DNA of 64,000 nt from Boothiomyces macroporosus (GCA_027604185.1 JADGKB010000025.1:62001-126000); one strand, 5' to 3'. Shown: positions 34,501-49,129, numbered from the stretch's first letter. Program-made: numbers and translations. The notes: generated by a model not told the origin, from the sequence alone.

Positions 34501-37500
34501 TTGATCAGATAGCGAACGCAGTATTGCTTGTGGAACCACCAAAGACTGAAATTATAGATGCACATGAATATTTTGACTTGATCAATCGACACAGATCTAC
34601 AGTTTTGGATACAATGGTCGCCAGCTATAAAAGTATTGGCCCTCTCTTGATGAAAACAGAATCGCTGGTAGCAAACACCAACACTGGCAATAGTAAAATG
34701 CTAAAAGAATATTACGGATTCTGGGAGAAAAAAGTATTTGCAGGACTTACATATGTAACTCTGTTCTTACCTGTAGATGGTTTTGAATAACCTCCAAATT
34801 TTAGAAGGCTATTTGTCTGCTGGAAATTCCAAATTAAAAGGGAAGAAGAACTCTCGAAAAGTTCGTGCTGAGCCAATGTTCAAAGTAATTGCATCACTTT
34901 CTGCTCCTGAAATAATCATATCCCCCATGTCCCAGGAAATTCACAAAATGATATTTAAATTTGTTAGATCTATTGTAGATTCAACAAAGCTCTTTCATAG
35001 ATGGATGAATGGGACTTGTATCATTACCCCTCCTCAAAAAGTAAATGAAGATGAAGAAATGATAACCTTCACTTTTCACAGTGATTTGGTTGGCAATCCA
35101 CATATCGTTTCATTAATCAACCAGCTCAGTATGACTGTCAACAAGACTTTTGGAGAAGTCCACAAGTGGATCGATTCATGGAGGAAATACCGACCTTTGT
35201 GGAAAGTCGACAAAGTGGTCACTCTTGAAAAGTTTGCCCAGAAAAAACCAACACCGGTACACTATGACGAAAAGCTAATGTTTTACTATAAACTTGCCCA
35301 AGACGTAGAAAATCAGACAGCTTCAAAAGATATTGATTTTATAAGAGTGGTAGCAAACCCATTACAGCAAGCAATTTTGACAGAAGCCAAAAGCTGGGTG
35401 TCTTCAATTGGAAGCAATTTGAACAGCGTTTGCCTGGATAATTTAAATGCTTTGGAAGAGCGGTTTAAACAATATGAAAAAGATATTTCACGAAGTCCGC
35501 AATCCTTGGACGATTTAACGTTTGTACTTAATGTTATCTCGGACATTAACAATGCTTCCGAAGAAGTTGAATTGTTGTACAGAAACATAATTGAATCATA
35601 CAGGACACTAAAGATGTATAAGCTTCCGATAAATGATAACGAGTACACGAGATCTGAAAATCTACCTCAGAGATGGGAGGAAATGATCGCTATGGCAAAA
35701 GTCACAGATCACAAATTGATTCCAGTAAAAGAGAAATTCTCTATACAGACACAAGAGCAAGTCAAGCAATTCAAGAAGACAGTGCATGCTTTCAAAGAAG
35801 AATTTATCGTCAGCGGCCCTGGCGCAATAAATACTGATATGGATAGAGGTTTGGAAGCTTTGAAGGAATCTCATGATAAAATCATAAAGTTTTCGGGAAT
35901 TCGAGAAAATCTTGTTAGAGCAGAAAAATTGTTCAATATCGCCATATCATCTTATCCTGAATTATTCGAAATCGAACATCAACTGCGAGATTTGGACTTG
36001 ATTTACAATTTGTACAGCGATGTGAAAGCTGCAATTGTCGGATGGTCTAGCACTCTATGGGCGAACTTGGATATATCTGTGCTAAACAAAGGAATTGAAA
36101 CCTTTACTTTGCGCTTGAAAAAGCTACCCAAAGACTTGAAACAGCTTCCTCCTTATAACGCAGTCGCCGAGAAAATTATCACATTCAAAGACTCTATTCC
36201 TCTTTTTGCTGACTTGAAAAACGAAGCCCTTCGAGAAAGACATTGGAAACAGCTCATGGAAATTACCGGTAAAACGTTTGACATGAATCCTGAGACTTTT
36301 ACGCTTGAAAAATTGTTTTCAATGAACCTTGCAGACCATGCTGAAAAGATTGGGGAGATTGTTGGTGGAGCGATGAAGGAATTAAGCATTGAAAACGCCA
36401 TTAAAGAGGTGGAGAACACTTGGAGAAACTTGAAGTTTGTCGTTGTAAAATACATGAAAGGCACAGATGATAGGGGATATATCTTGGGTGCAATTGATGA
36501 GATTACCACTACGTTGGATGATAACGCAATGTCTTTACAGTCAATGGCTGCATCTAGGTTTGTTACTGCCTTTTTACCAGCAGTCCAGCAATGGGAAAAA
36601 ATTCTTTCCAGAATTGGAGAGGTTGCTGAAGTATGGATGGTCGTTCAAAGAAAATGGATGTACTTGGAGTCTATTTTTATTGGCGCTGGAGATATTCGAA
36701 TGCAGTTACCAGAAGAAGCGGCCAAATTTGACCGTATAGATAAAACATTCAAAAAGCTGATGGCTGAAACAGCAAAGCACAATTTGGTAGTGGAAGCTTG
36801 TAATGCAGAAGGCAGATTAGAACTCCTTCAAGGACTGTCTGAAGACTTGGAAGCTTGCCAAAAATCGCTATCCGACTATCTGCAATCGAAAAGAAACGCG
36901 TTCCCTCGTTTCTTCTTTATTTCTGATGAAGAATTGCTATCCATCTTGGGTAGCCACGACCCTAGGAATGTTCAAGAGCACATTATCAAAATGTTTGATA
37001 ATGTCCTAAAGTTGAACTTTGGAACAGGAAAGTTGGAGAAGTTTGTGGTTGGCATGTCTTCCTCTGAAGGCGAAGTGTTGGCGTTCAGGAAGCCAGCGCA
37101 GATAGAAGGAAGAGTGGAAGAATGGATGACAGTGGTTGAAGCGGAAATGAAACGGTCAAACAGAGCAATTACAAAAGAAGCAATATATCACTACGCCTCC
37201 ATGGATAGACTTCAATGGTTGCAGGCATATCTAGGTATGGTTGGTCTCGTTGGTGCTCAGGTTTGGTGGACTTGGGAAGTGGAGGATGTGTTCCAAAAGA
37301 TTAAAGCTGGAAACAAACTGGCCATGAAAAAATATTCCAAGACTCTAGGAGATCAGCTTGAGCAGCTGGTTATTAACGTGCGCTCTGATTTGTCTCCAAA
37401 TGAGAGACGAAAGGTCAATTCCCAAATAATCGTCGATGTACACGCAAGAGATATTGTTGACCGCTTTGTCCGAGATTCAATTATGGATGCAAATGAATTT

Positions 37501-40500
37501 GAATGGGAATCACAACTTCGGGTAATTCTTGATTAACAATAGTTTTATTGGGACAGGGACGTTGATGAACTATTAGCAGTTCAGGCTAACGGAACTTTTG
37601 AATATGGATATGAATATATGGGTCTGAACGGCCGGCTGGTAATCACGCCTTTGACTGATCGATGCTACTTGACCCTAACTTTGGCTCTTTCAATGAAATT
37701 AGGAGGAGCACCTGCCGGACCTGCTGGAACAGGCAAGACTGAAACCGTGAAAGATCTTGCAAAAGCATTGGGACTTTTATGTATGGTGACAAACTGTGGT
37801 GAAGGAATGGATTACCAAGCCATGGGTAAAATCTTTGCCGGTTTGGTGCAGACAGGGGCTTGGGGCTGTTTTGATGAATTTAATAGAATAGAGCTGGCCG
37901 TGCTATCAGTTATCTCTGCTCAAATCAAAACCATCCAAAACGCCTTAGTTACTGGGTTAAAGAGATTCCAATTTGAAGGACATGAAATTTCTTTGGACAA
38001 AAAGACTGGTATTTTCATTACTATGAATCCCGGGTATGCAGGTAGAACAGAGTTGCCTGACAATTTGAAGGCACTTTTCAGGCCAGTGGTTATGGCAGTC
38101 CCGGATTTGGAATTGATTTGTGAAATCATGTTGTTCTCTGAAGGATTTACCTTGGCAAAAAGTTTGGCAAAGAAAATGGTCGTATTGTACAAACTAGCAA
38201 AAGGGCAGCTTTCAAAGCAAAATCACTACGACTTTGGTCTGCGTGCTTTAAAATCTGTCCTGGTTATGGCTGGTGCTTTGAAGAGAGGATCTCCAGATCT
38301 GAATGAAGATGTGGTATTGATGCGAGCTCTTCGTGATATGAATTTGCCTAAATTTGTATTTGAAGATGTTCCACTGTTTTTAGGACTGATTTCGGATCTA
38401 TTCCCCGGTTTGGACTGCCCTAGAGTTCGATATCCCAACTTTAATGATGCTGTCGAAGAAGTGCTAAGAGATGGACAGTATTTAATTGTTCCAGAGCAAG
38501 TAGATAAGGTTATACAATTATATGAAACTATGCTTACTAGACATACTTCAATGGTTGTTGGGCCAACAGGTGGTGGAAAAACTGTGGTTATTGACGCTTT
38601 GGCAAAAGCGCAAACAAAGCTTGGAATAATTACAAAGTTGTATGTCCTCAATGCAAAAGCGGTATCTGTTGCTGAGCTTTACGGTGTATTAGACCCAGTA
38701 ACTCGTGATTGGACCGATGGATTGCTCTCCAATATTTTCAGAGAGGTCAACAAGCCTATCGGAGATAAAAAGGAACGCAAGTATATTGTATTTGATGGGG
38801 ATGTCGATGCTGTATGGTACGTAGTTTACTAAAATTAGGGTTGAAAATATGAATTCTGTAATGGACGACAATCGTCTCTTAACATTACCAAATGGCGAAC
38901 GTATTAGATTGCAAAAACATTCCTCCTTACTTTTTGAAGTGGGAGATTTACAGTACGCTAGTCCAGCTACCGTCTCAAGATGCGGTATGGTCTACATGGA
39001 TCCAAAGAATTTAGGATATGTGCCTTATTTCCACAAATGGGCAAATGCGAGAACATCAAAGCTAGAAACTGAATCCATGCTGAAGTTCTTCAACAAATAC
39101 ATAAATCCATTAACGGAATTTATCATGGAAGGAATGTTTGAAGGGTTCATTGGAGAGCCATTGAAAAGAGTTATCCCTATCAATCCATTAAGCATGGTTG
39201 TTCAACTATGTTCCTTGATTGAAAGCCACTTCAATGATGGCAAAGCCATCACCCAGGAAAATGTCATTGAAAATATTTTCATACAGTCAATTGTTTGGTC
39301 CTTGGGTGCCTCCATTCTAGAAGACGATAGAGGAAAGTTCTCAGATGCAGTAAAAAAGCTTTCTGAATATCCTTTGGTGAATACAAATATGGCAATTAAT
39401 TTAGGCCAACTTCCAGGAAGTGACAAGTCTTTGTATGATTATTTCTTTGATTTGGACGAGCTAAAGTGGGTATCATGGGATCAATATGTACCTGCCTATG
39501 AACACAATAGGCAGACTCCTTTCCACAAGATATTAGTGCCTACGATGGACACTGTTCGCCATACCTGGCTCTTGGAAAAACTGGTTAGGAACAAAAAGCC
39601 AGTCTTATTCGTTGGCGAGGTTGGCACGTCTAAAACGGTAACGGTGGCAAATTTCTTGCGCAGTCTACCACCAGATCGAAATATCATTTTGAATATCAAT
39701 TTTTCCTCCCGTACCAGCTCCCTAGATGTTCAAAGAAATCTGGAAGCAAATGTGGAAAAAAGAACCAAAGATACCTATGGTCCGGCTGGTGGGAAAAGAC
39801 TGTTGGTGTTTATTGACGACCTTAACATGCCTGCTAAAGATACCTACGGTACCCAGCAACCAATTGCTCTGCTTAAACTCTTAATTGAAAAAGGTGGATT
39901 ATACGATCGCGGAAAGGAATTAAATTGGAAATACTTGAAGGACTGCCAGTTCTTATCAGCCATGGGAACACCGGGAGGAGGTAGAAGCGAAATAGACCCG
40001 AGATTTGCCGCCTTATTTGCCGTATTTAACATTACTTTCCCAAAGGATGTCAGTTTGCTTAGAATTTACTCGAGTATAATTGAAGGGCAGACTTCAATAT
40101 TCTCTGAAGAGGTAAAGAAAAGCGCAGCTAAGCTGACACAACTCACTTTACAATTGTTTTATGAAATTTCCAAAAGCCTTATGCCCACACCAAGTAAATT
40201 CCACTATATTTTCAATCTTAGAGATATTTCTAGAATCTATGAAGGTATATGCTTGGCAACACCTGACCACTTTGACAAATCCAAGCAATTCGTACGTTTA
40301 TGGAGAAATGAATCGTTAAGAGTGTTCCACGATAGACTTGTTACAGAGCAAGATAAAGACTACGTCAACAAGCTTATTAATAGACTTGTACTAGATAATT
40401 TTGAAGCCAACGAAGAGTACATTACACGAAATCCAATTTTGTTTGGCGACTTTAGACACGCCCTCCAGGAAGAAGCTGCCCGGCTATATGAAGATTTGCT

Positions 40501-43500
40501 TGATTTCGCTGCTGTTCGATCGATATTCTTGGAAATACTCGAAGAATACAATGAAAAGCACAATAGAATGAATTTGGTCCTGTTTGAAGATGCACTCGAT
40601 CATTTAACTAGAGTACATAGGGTGATTAGACTAAACAGGGGTCACGCCTTACTCGTTGGTGTTGGAGGTTCTGGAAAGCAGTCGCTTACCAGACTAGCAT
40701 CATTCACTGCCGGATATCAAGTGTTTGAAATTACACTTAGCAGAGGCTACGGAGAACCAGAATTCAGGGAAAATCTAAAAACACTGTATGGTATGCTGGG
40801 GTCAGGAAAGAAGGTTGTATTCATGTTCACGGATGGGCATGTCGTTCAAGAAGGGTTCTTGGAATTGATAAACAACATGTTGACAACTGGAAGTGTACCT
40901 GCACTGTATGCTGACGATGAAAAGGATGCAGCATTATCTTCTGTTAGGGATGAAGTGGTAAAATTAGGGCTGGCACAAACAAAAGAAGTGATGTGGCAGT
41001 ATTTTGTCAACAAGTGTGCTGATAATTTGCACATTGTCTTATGCATGTCACCACAAGGGGACAAGCTCAGGGAAAGATGCAGATCGTTCCCAGGTTTGGT
41101 AAATAATACAATGATTGATTGGTTCCCGCCTTGGCCAGAACAAGCTTTATACTCGGTCGCAAACGCATTCTTAAAGGATGAAGGTATTCCCTCGGAAAAT
41201 AGAAGTGCCATAGTTTCTCATATGGTTGGTGTACATTTGTCGGTTGGAGTATTTTCATTGGAATTTCAACAAAAGTATCGCAGGGCTAATTATGTCACAC
41301 CCAAAAATTACCTGGACTATATCAGCACATATAATAAGCTCCTGCAAGATAATAGAGATTTAAATGGAAAGCTTTGTGCAAGATTGGAGTCGGGTCTCGA
41401 AAAGTTGGAGGAATCTTCACAGCAGCTGGAAGTACTGAACAAGCAGTTGGCCGAGCAAAACATTGCAGTAAAGAACAAAACTGAGGCATGCAACAAGCTA
41501 TTGGAGGTTATTACCGCGAATACTGCAGTTGCCGAGGAGAAAAAATCTCTTGCAGAGAAAAAGGAAATAGAACTGGACGCCCAATTGGTGCAGATCGCAA
41601 AAGATAAGGAAGAAGCTGAGGCAGCCTTGGCTGAAGCACTTCCAGCATTGGAACAGGCGCGTCTTGCCCTGGCAAATTTATCTTCATCTGAAATTACAGA
41701 AATTAGATCCTTTGCAAAACCACCAAAAGAAGTGCAAAAAGTTTGCGAGTGCATCTGTGTAATCAAAAATATAAAAGATGTTTCCTGGAAGAGTGCCAAA
41801 GCAATGATGTCGCAAAGTGACTTCAAGTCATCTCTTCAGAGTTTGGATGTAGATGCCATATCATCAAATCAAATTAAATTGGTAAAGAACATTTTGCGTG
41901 AAATGGATGTTTCAGTATCAAGAATGCAAGAAATTTCCAGTGCTGGGGCAGGTTTATTGACCTTTGTCTTGGCTGTTGTCGGTTATTGTAACGTGGCAAA
42001 GCAAATTGCCCCAAAGCGAGCGGCTGTAGCTTCTCTCGAAAAGAACTTGGCCCTGTCTAAGCATGAATTCGCAAAGTTAACCAAAGAGTTGAAAAGTTTA
42101 AGCACTGAATTGGAAACACTTCAACGGGATTTCCACACAGCAAAAGCGGAACAAATAGAACTCAAAGAAATGGCTGAAGTGATGGAAAGAAGATTAATTG
42201 CTGCAGACAAGCTGGTTTCTGGATTAGGATCTGAAAGAATCAGATGGGGAAAGGACTTGATCCTACTGAAGGAACAAAGAACTCAACTTCTTGGAGATTG
42301 TTTGTTAGTCTCTGGATTTTTAAGTTACACGGGTGCATTCAACTGGGAACTCCGAAATGAACTAATTTACAAGCGATGGCTAAAAGATTTAACCGAAAAA
42401 CAAGTTCCAATAAGCTCCAACTTTAAAGTTGAGAAAATATTGGTGACAGACGTAGAACTTAGCAAATGGGCTCAAGAAGGGTTACCAGCTGACGAGCTTT
42501 CCATTCAAAATGGTATTTTAACAACCAAAGCATCCAGATTTCCACTTTGTATTGATCCACAACAGCAAGCGCTAAACTGGATTAAGAAGAAAGAAGGTCC
42601 AAACAATTTGAAAGTTTCGACTTTTAACGATCCTGATTTCATCAAACAGCTTGAAATGGCAATGACTTATGGGTTTCCATTCTTGTTTGAAGATGTAGAC
42701 GAGTACATTGACCCAGTTATTGACAATTTGCTCGAAAAAAATGTTCGGGTGGTTGGACCGAGAAAGTTTATCGTTTTGGGCGACAAGGAAGTTGACTTTG
42801 ATCCAAATTTCAGATTGTATCTTGTATCGCGTTTGGCAAACCCAACTTATTCACCAAAAGTATTTGGCTCAGCAATGATCATCAACTATAGTGTCACATT
42901 CAAAGGGCTGAGTGACCAACTATTGAACGTTGTCGTTGGAAATGAAAGGAAAGAACTGGAAGAACAAAGAGAAAGATTGGTTATTGAAATGAGTGAGACA
43001 AAAGCCTTACTCAAAAACTTTGAAGATACACTACTGCGAGAATTAGCATCTTCAACAGGTTATTTGTAACTGACGTTAGGTCTTATGCTGGATAATGTTG
43101 ATCTAATCAGAACTTTAGAGGATACCAAATCAAAAGCAACTGAAATCGCAGGTAAACTAATCTTGGCAAATCAAACATCGCAAGAAGTCGAAATTTCAAG
43201 AGACGCATATCGCCCTGCAGCAACTTGCGGGGCAGTATTATTCTTTGTTCTGGCGGAATTGTCGACAATCAATCCCATGTACGAATACTCACTATCAGCA
43301 TTTTTGGAAGTGTTTATATCTTCTCTTCATCGAAGCAAGCCTGATCCTGTGTTGCAGAAACGTTTGGTAAAGATCAAGGACACCCTAAAGTACTCTGTGT
43401 ACAACTATGCTTGTACTGGTTTGTTTGAAAAGCATAAACTGATGTTCTCTTTCCAGATGACTATTAAGTTGTTGGAAGTTGAAGGGCAAATAGATGCTAG

Positions 43501-45699
43501 TGAATTGAATTTCTTCTTGAAGGGTGATATATCGCTGGAGCAGCCATCAACACCCAAACCATTTAGCTGGATTATGGATCAGGGATGGAAAGATCTTTTG
43601 AAACTGGCCACGATAAATCCAAACTTTGGAATGATTCCTACACATCTTAAAGCTAATGAGCAAGAATGGAAGACTTGGGCAAACCTCGATGCTCCAGAAA
43701 CTGTTCCACTGCCAATGGAGTATTCCGAAAGGCTCACTTTATTCCAACAGCTATGTTTGCTAAGATGTTTCAGAATCGACCGAGTATATAATGCTGTTAC
43801 CAACTTTGTGATTCAAAATGTAGGAGAAAAGTACGTTATGCCCCCAGTCATCAATTACAAAAACATCTTTGACCAGTCTTCTCCAACCAGTCCAGTGGTG
43901 TTCATCCTAAGTCCAGGTGCTGATCCGCAAAGCGACTTGCAAAAACTTGCAGAAACCCTGGGATTCGGTGGTTCCAGATTGAAATTCCTTTCATTAGGTC
44001 AAGGACAGGCCCCTATTGCCTTGCAATTGCTTGAAACTGCTGTAGCAAGAGGCCAGTGGTTAATGTTACAAAACTGTCACTTGCTAGTTGGTTGGTTGCG
44101 AACCTTGGAAAAAACTCTGGAAAAGATTGACAAACCACACAAAGATTTTAGATTGTGGTTAACTACTGAGCCTACCGAGGGATTCCCAATCGGAATTTTA
44201 CAAAAGTCGCTAAAGGTAGTGACTGAACCCCCAAATGGACTGAAACTAAACATTAGAAGCAGCTACTTTAAGTTAACGGAAGAAGTGCTGGCAGATTGCA
44301 ACCATGAAGCCTTTAGACCACTTGTTTATGTATTGGCATTTTTCCACGCAGTAGTACAAGAAAGAGGAAAATATGGAAAATTAGGATGGAGTGTTAAATA
44401 TGGTAACAGGTTGCTAATTTAGATTTCAACGAATCAGATTTTAGAGTGTCCACCAGTATTTTGAGAACCTACTTGAACAAGACTGCGACTTCAAAGGAAG
44501 GTAAAATTCCATGGACCACTCTCCGTTACTTGATTGGAGAGACTATTTATGGAGGAAGAGTGACTGATGATTATGATAGACGTATCTTGATGTGCTATCT
44601 TGAAGAATACCTTGGAGACTTCATTTTTGACACTTTCCAACCATTCTTCTTTTTCGCAAACCATCAATTCCAATACAAAGTACCAATGGTTGGATCAAGA
44701 GATGATTACATTACCAGTATAGATGTACTTCCACTAACTAATGCTCCTGATGTATTTGGCTTACATCCAGATGCTGAAATCGGATATTTGACAAATGCAG
44801 TAAAAGATATGTGGAGCCAGCTAGTTTCATTGCAGCCAAGAACTTCTGATGGTGCAGGAGGTATTAGCAGAGAAGAGTTTATAGCAAATATTGCATCTGA
44901 TGTTCAAGTCAAGCTTCCTGTTCCATTTGACATTCCAAGAATCGCAAAAGCAATAGGGACTCCAACACCAACACAAGTAGTACTTTTACAGGAATTGGAG
45001 AGATGGAATATGTTGGTTGATAGAATGGTCAGCTCGTTAAAAGACCTTAGACGAGCACTAAAGGGTGAAATTGGTATGAGCGCAAAATTAGATGAACTAG
45101 CGAATGCTCTATTCAATGGAGTACTGCCAAATTCTTGGAGAAGCTTGGCTCCCCAAACAGAAAAGGGTTTGGGAGGATGGATGATCCACTTTGAAAAAAG
45201 ATACCAGCAATACTCCTCGTGGATAAAGAACGGCGAGCCACTAGTCATATGGCTGTCGGGCCTTCAAGTGCCTGAGGCTTACATTACTGCCTTGGTTCAG
45301 ACTACTTGCAGAAAGAACATGTGGCCACTAGATCGCTCGACATTGTACACTCAAGTTACACACTTTACAGACCCTAAAGATATAACTGAACGACTAGCAT
45401 CCGGGTGCTACGTCCAGGGACTATACTTGGAAGGAGCAGGATGGGATATCAAGAAGGGAAACCTAGTTAGGTTAGAGTCTGGCGGAAGGTTAGTTCAGGA
45501 GTTGCCAATATTAAGAATCATTCCAATCGAATCACATAGGCTGAAATTGGTGAATACATTCAGGACACCTGTTTATACGACACAGCTAAGAAGGAATGCG
45601 GCTGGTGTAGGCTGGGTATTTGACGCTGATCTTTCCACTAGTGACCACATAAGTCACTGGATCCTACAGGGTGTATGCCTAGTACTAAACACTGATTAA
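31590..45699 (+). CDS. axonemal dynein heavy chain
   Basis: Eleven exons: 31590-32075, 32096-32273, 32294-32736, 32757-33014, 33037-33987, 34008-34754, 34777-37521, 37543-38816, 38839-43058, 43080-44402 and 44423-45699. Introns are 20, 20, 20, 22, 20, 22, 21, 22, 21 and 20 nt; the protein is 4,633 residues. The tail has [17 protein letters not shown]-loops: AAA1 [10 protein letters not shown] (about 1995), AAA2 GPTGGGKT (about 2276), AAA3 GEVGTSKT (about 2619), AAA4 GVGGSGKQS (about 2968). Coiled-coil stalk with microtubule-binding tip about 3190-3500, then AAA5-6 and the C-terminal domain. [14 protein letters not shown] in AAA1 and the tail motif suggest the inner-arm DNAH10/1-beta class, a guess without alignment. 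It drives flagellar beating. TTAATAAA overlaps the stop. Confidence 0.93.
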
Positions 45700-45758
45700 T
45701 AAATCCTTTATTACAACACTTGTGTAGATATACGTCTGCTTAAAGCAAGCAATCCCAG

Positions 45759-46114
45759 TTACAATACTTGCTGCATCATCTCCATACTCTTCCCAAACCC
45801 AATCCTGCTCATTCCTGAAACAATATCCAGACACTCTCTCGCATCAAAGACGCTTTCCTCCACGCTTTTGTTTATCTCTTTGGTCTCTTTCTACATTAAA
45901 CTAATCCTACTATTTCTAATACCAGTTTTCTTATTTTGTTGTTGCTGTGATCTTGTATTCTGTAGAGCGCAAGCGAGGTATCGTTGGATAGAGTGACTAG
46001 TAAATTGGAGAGTGAAGAGATTGCCTTATCGCTGCTTGAAACTGTTTCCTTATGGACGGAATCCATCCTCCGTGGTTTGAACATTTTTAAAGAAATTGGA
46101 GAATCTTGTATCAT
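45759..46114 (-). CDS. BORCS8: BORC subunit BORCS8-like
   Basis: Minus-strand exons 46114-45911 and 45890-45759, one 20-nt intron, 111 residues (human BORCS8 is about 119). The central TLSNDTSLALYRIQDHS corresponds to the conserved ALYRLQEHV-type segment, and the helical remainder (SVEESVFDARECLDIVSGM) fits the family. BORC recruits Arl8 and kinesin to lysosomes for outward transport. The start is the first in-frame ATG after an upstream stop. It lies 59 bp from the dynein 3' end, tail to tail. Confidence 0.6.
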
Positions 46115-46342
46115 CCAATCAGAATCAGAATCTAGAAGGACCACATCCTGCACTGCCCAAGAGTAATTTTAAAATTTTAAAAGGTGGTTATTGAAATAGA
46201 CTTGGGGTTGAATTAAACTGTAAATATACTTTCTATTTATATTAATGTAAACAGAACCTTTTTTTTGTTGTCCGTTTTTCCACCCCACCTTTATTGTGGC
46301 TATAGACTAAAGGGCGATTTTTTTCTTTTCTAATTGCCAATC

Positions 46343-47106
46343 ATGAAATTCCTGTTGGTTGCTTTATTATCTACTATTGTAGGGATCAGTGCGCAGACTA
46401 CAGGATCGTCAGGATCAACCACCGGCTCGGCCGGTAGCACTACTGGTTCAGGAAACAGCACCACTGGTACCGGCAGTACCAGTGGAGGAACCACTAGTGG
46501 AAGCACAAATGGCTCCACTTCTTCCGGTGATGGATGTGATCCTACTGAACAATTATGTCCAAATGTAAACTGCGATCAACCACAAACCACTGGACTTGTA
46601 TTAATCGCTTCACCAAACTCAACCACTTACTACTTTACTGGTAACCCAATCAACATTACTTACACATTCACCGCCACCTCTAACCCAGAGTAAGTTTATT
46701 ACTAACAAGTTATCCAAAGAAAACCATGAATTTCTATTACAGACCAACCGGCACTAATACCTGGACACCGTGGGGAAATGCTACCAGAGGAACAACCACC
46801 ATTATGTTGCAACTAAATAATGTAGTTCCCGGAAATTATGATGTAAGTTACCAAAGATCTATATTTTTAATCAGGTGCTAACCTTAGGTATTAGCTCTTA
46901 CCGATGGTATCGATCCTACTCAAAAATCACAAATTGGACCTAAAATCTCGTGTGTAGCTGATGGATGGCCATATTCCACATTCAACACTTTTGCCTTGTT
47001 GCAACCGCAGACCTTCTTACCTTACCAAGATCCATATCCACCTTATACTTCAAGTGCTGAGAAATTAAGTGTATTTATTGGTTTTATTGTCTTGTTTTTG
47101 CTTTGA
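46343..47106 (+). CDS. secreted, probably GPI-anchored Ser/Thr/Gly-rich protein 1
   Basis: Exons 46343-46689, 46710-46842 and 46888-47106; introns of 20 and 45 nt; 232 residues. Signal peptide MKFLLVALLSTIVGISA, then a low-complexity Gly-Ser-Thr-Asn region to about residue 63, then a Cys-containing folded domain (PINITYTF, ISCVADGWPY). The C-terminus is hydrophobic (SVFIGFIVLFLL) as in GPI-anchor signals. It is clearly paralogous to the protein at 50438-51131: after the last intron both have 219-nt exons and share CVxDGWPY. The folded part recalls cell-wall proteins of the Kre9/KNH kind, but only loosely. The 45-nt second intron is an outlier, chosen because it keeps homology. TGAATAAA overlaps the stop. 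Confidence 0.72.
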
Positions 47107-47132
47107 ATAAAAAATAGTACTCTCTAATTTGT

Positions 47133-48870
47133 TTATTGCCAGTAGTCGTTCAATGAGTCTAACCCGCCAACAAACTCTACAATGTTGCTCTTTACCAAAA
47201 TAAAGCATGGTTTCATGAAATAATTGGAAGACTGGACATACGCGCGTAGCCTGTCATTTGGATCCGCTACTACTGGGAAAGCTAAAAGGTCATGATCGTG
47301 GATGAATTTCTTGACTTGGGATTTCAGTGGAATGTCTTGCTGGCTGTCTACGCAAACCATTAGAGTTTGATAACCGGGAATAGGTTTGAAGGATTTCATT
47401 TGTGGAATACATGTTTGATCATACATTGCCCAGCAGATTAGACACAAGTCACCAGAGACAACTTGGCCATTGACGTAAATCGACGGATCACTTACAAGAT
47501 CTGGGAATTCTTGTCCAATGTATGGTGATTTAAATTCTCTTCTGAAACAAGCCATCATTTGCATATGTAAAGCAGTTTGCTTGAAATCATCCAGTTTCTG
47601 TTCATTCAATGGCCCCACATAGCTTATTCGATCTAAAAATACTGCTAAAACAGTTTCTTGGAAATCATACTTTTCATTTGCTGTCAAAGATTGAATTCCA
47701 GGAATTCCATTGCCAACAGTATAGACGATACAGTTTCCTTTTTCAGTATAGTATTCTTGCAATTCTTGCAATAAGCGAGTATCTGATGATACATTGAATG
47801 CAAGTATGTGGAATGAATATGCTTGCTTGTCAAGTCCAAAAGCAGCAAAGTCAAACTTTTCATCCATTAGTGGATGGACTTGTTCAGTCTCAACAACCAC
47901 AGTGTCTGTTTCCTTTGGAATTGATTGCTTCAAGTGCTCTAAAGTTTCTTCCTTCATTCCCATGAACGTAATGATTCCATCTTCAGCAACTAAACAGCTA
48001 GGAAGACCCAAAAACTGGGACTCTTTCACTAAATTGGAGAAACGATCATCCATATCCACATAATAATCAATGGAGCGGTCAAAGTCGTATTTGCAAATAG
48101 CAGCCTTGACAACTTCTTTGTCAGCTTTGGATTTAGCGCTTCGTTGATCAACGTTAACTGGCAAGAATGAATATCCCAATTCACGCAGCTGTTCTTTTAA
48201 TTGCTTTCCTTTTGTTAAAGTGTCTTGAATTAACAAAGAGTACCTAGACAAGGGTTGCACCAAGTAGCCCAGAAATAGACCAATACTTTGTTTAAAGGCT
48301 CATCACAAACATAACCAATATAATTGTCAGCATTGGTAAGGTCTGGAAGTGGTTGTCCAATCACTGGCGAAACGAATCCTCTTTGCATAAACGGAAACCT
48401 AAATTAAATCTTTTAAACCTTTTGATGTTATCTCCGTATTGTTTCAATTCAGTCAAATCTTTCAAAGGACCGACATGTCCAATATCTCTGACCATAACTG
48501 CCACCACAGCTGGTGTATCCAGATATCCCAATTCTTCAAAGTACTCTTCGATATCCAGTGATGATTTGATTGGGTTATCCATGGCATTTTCCTTGCTGGG
48601 TTCCAAATTGACACTGAAATATTCAGCAAGGTCTCCATAGTGCTCAAGCAGCTCATCGAGCTTTGCTTTCGTTTCTGTCAAGTCATCGTTGGGCTTGTAA
48701 AATACAATCAAGACAATTGATTTTAAGGTTGCTGGAACCAACTTGAACAATTCAAAGTTGAATGGTTCGTATAACAGAGGTGAAGTCCAGTCTGCCTGTT
48801 TGTAAGCTGGTTCTGGGACAACATAGCAAACATTTCCTACGCATACTACTCCAGGTTTGGATTCGCTCAT
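47133..48870 (-). CDS. multi-thioredoxin-fold protein
   Basis: Minus-strand exons 48870-48419, 48398-48244 and 48223-47133, introns 20 and 20 nt, 565 residues. At least two thioredoxin-like units are visible. The middle one begins SPVIGQPLPDLTNADNYIG and carries an active-type motif FWATWCNPCLDT, completed across an intron. The C-terminal one begins SPYIGQEFPDLVSDPSIYV but has WAMYDQTCIP in place of WCxxC, so it is probably not redox-active. An N-terminal region (about 1-150) has a related alpha/beta pattern without the motif. The role is likely redox or binding; I cannot name an orthologue. It converges on the preceding gene with 26 bp between stops. Confidence 0.7.
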
Positions 48871-49129
48871 TGGAGAGGCTTTTGTGTCTCAGCAGGTTTA
48901 AGTACCATTCCTAGTGTTACACAACCGCACAAATCAACCAACCCCTGTAGTTTAGTTGCAGTTCGCCGAATGCCAAACATCATAAAGATTTCTAATTGAC
49001 AGAGTCCCTTTTCGTTGCTCACAAATAAAGAGCCGCAAGACTTGAATCATATGCAACCATGAAAATAGAAAAAGATTTCAATATCTCTTCTCTTAAGAAT
49101 TCACTTGCAGTCAATTATTTTTCCACCAG

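Noticed and set aside
31590..45699. Many opposite-strand reading frames of 60-170 codons inside the dynein heavy chain
   Set aside because: They lack families, signal peptides and splice structure, and the plus strand is fully explained by the dynein protein.
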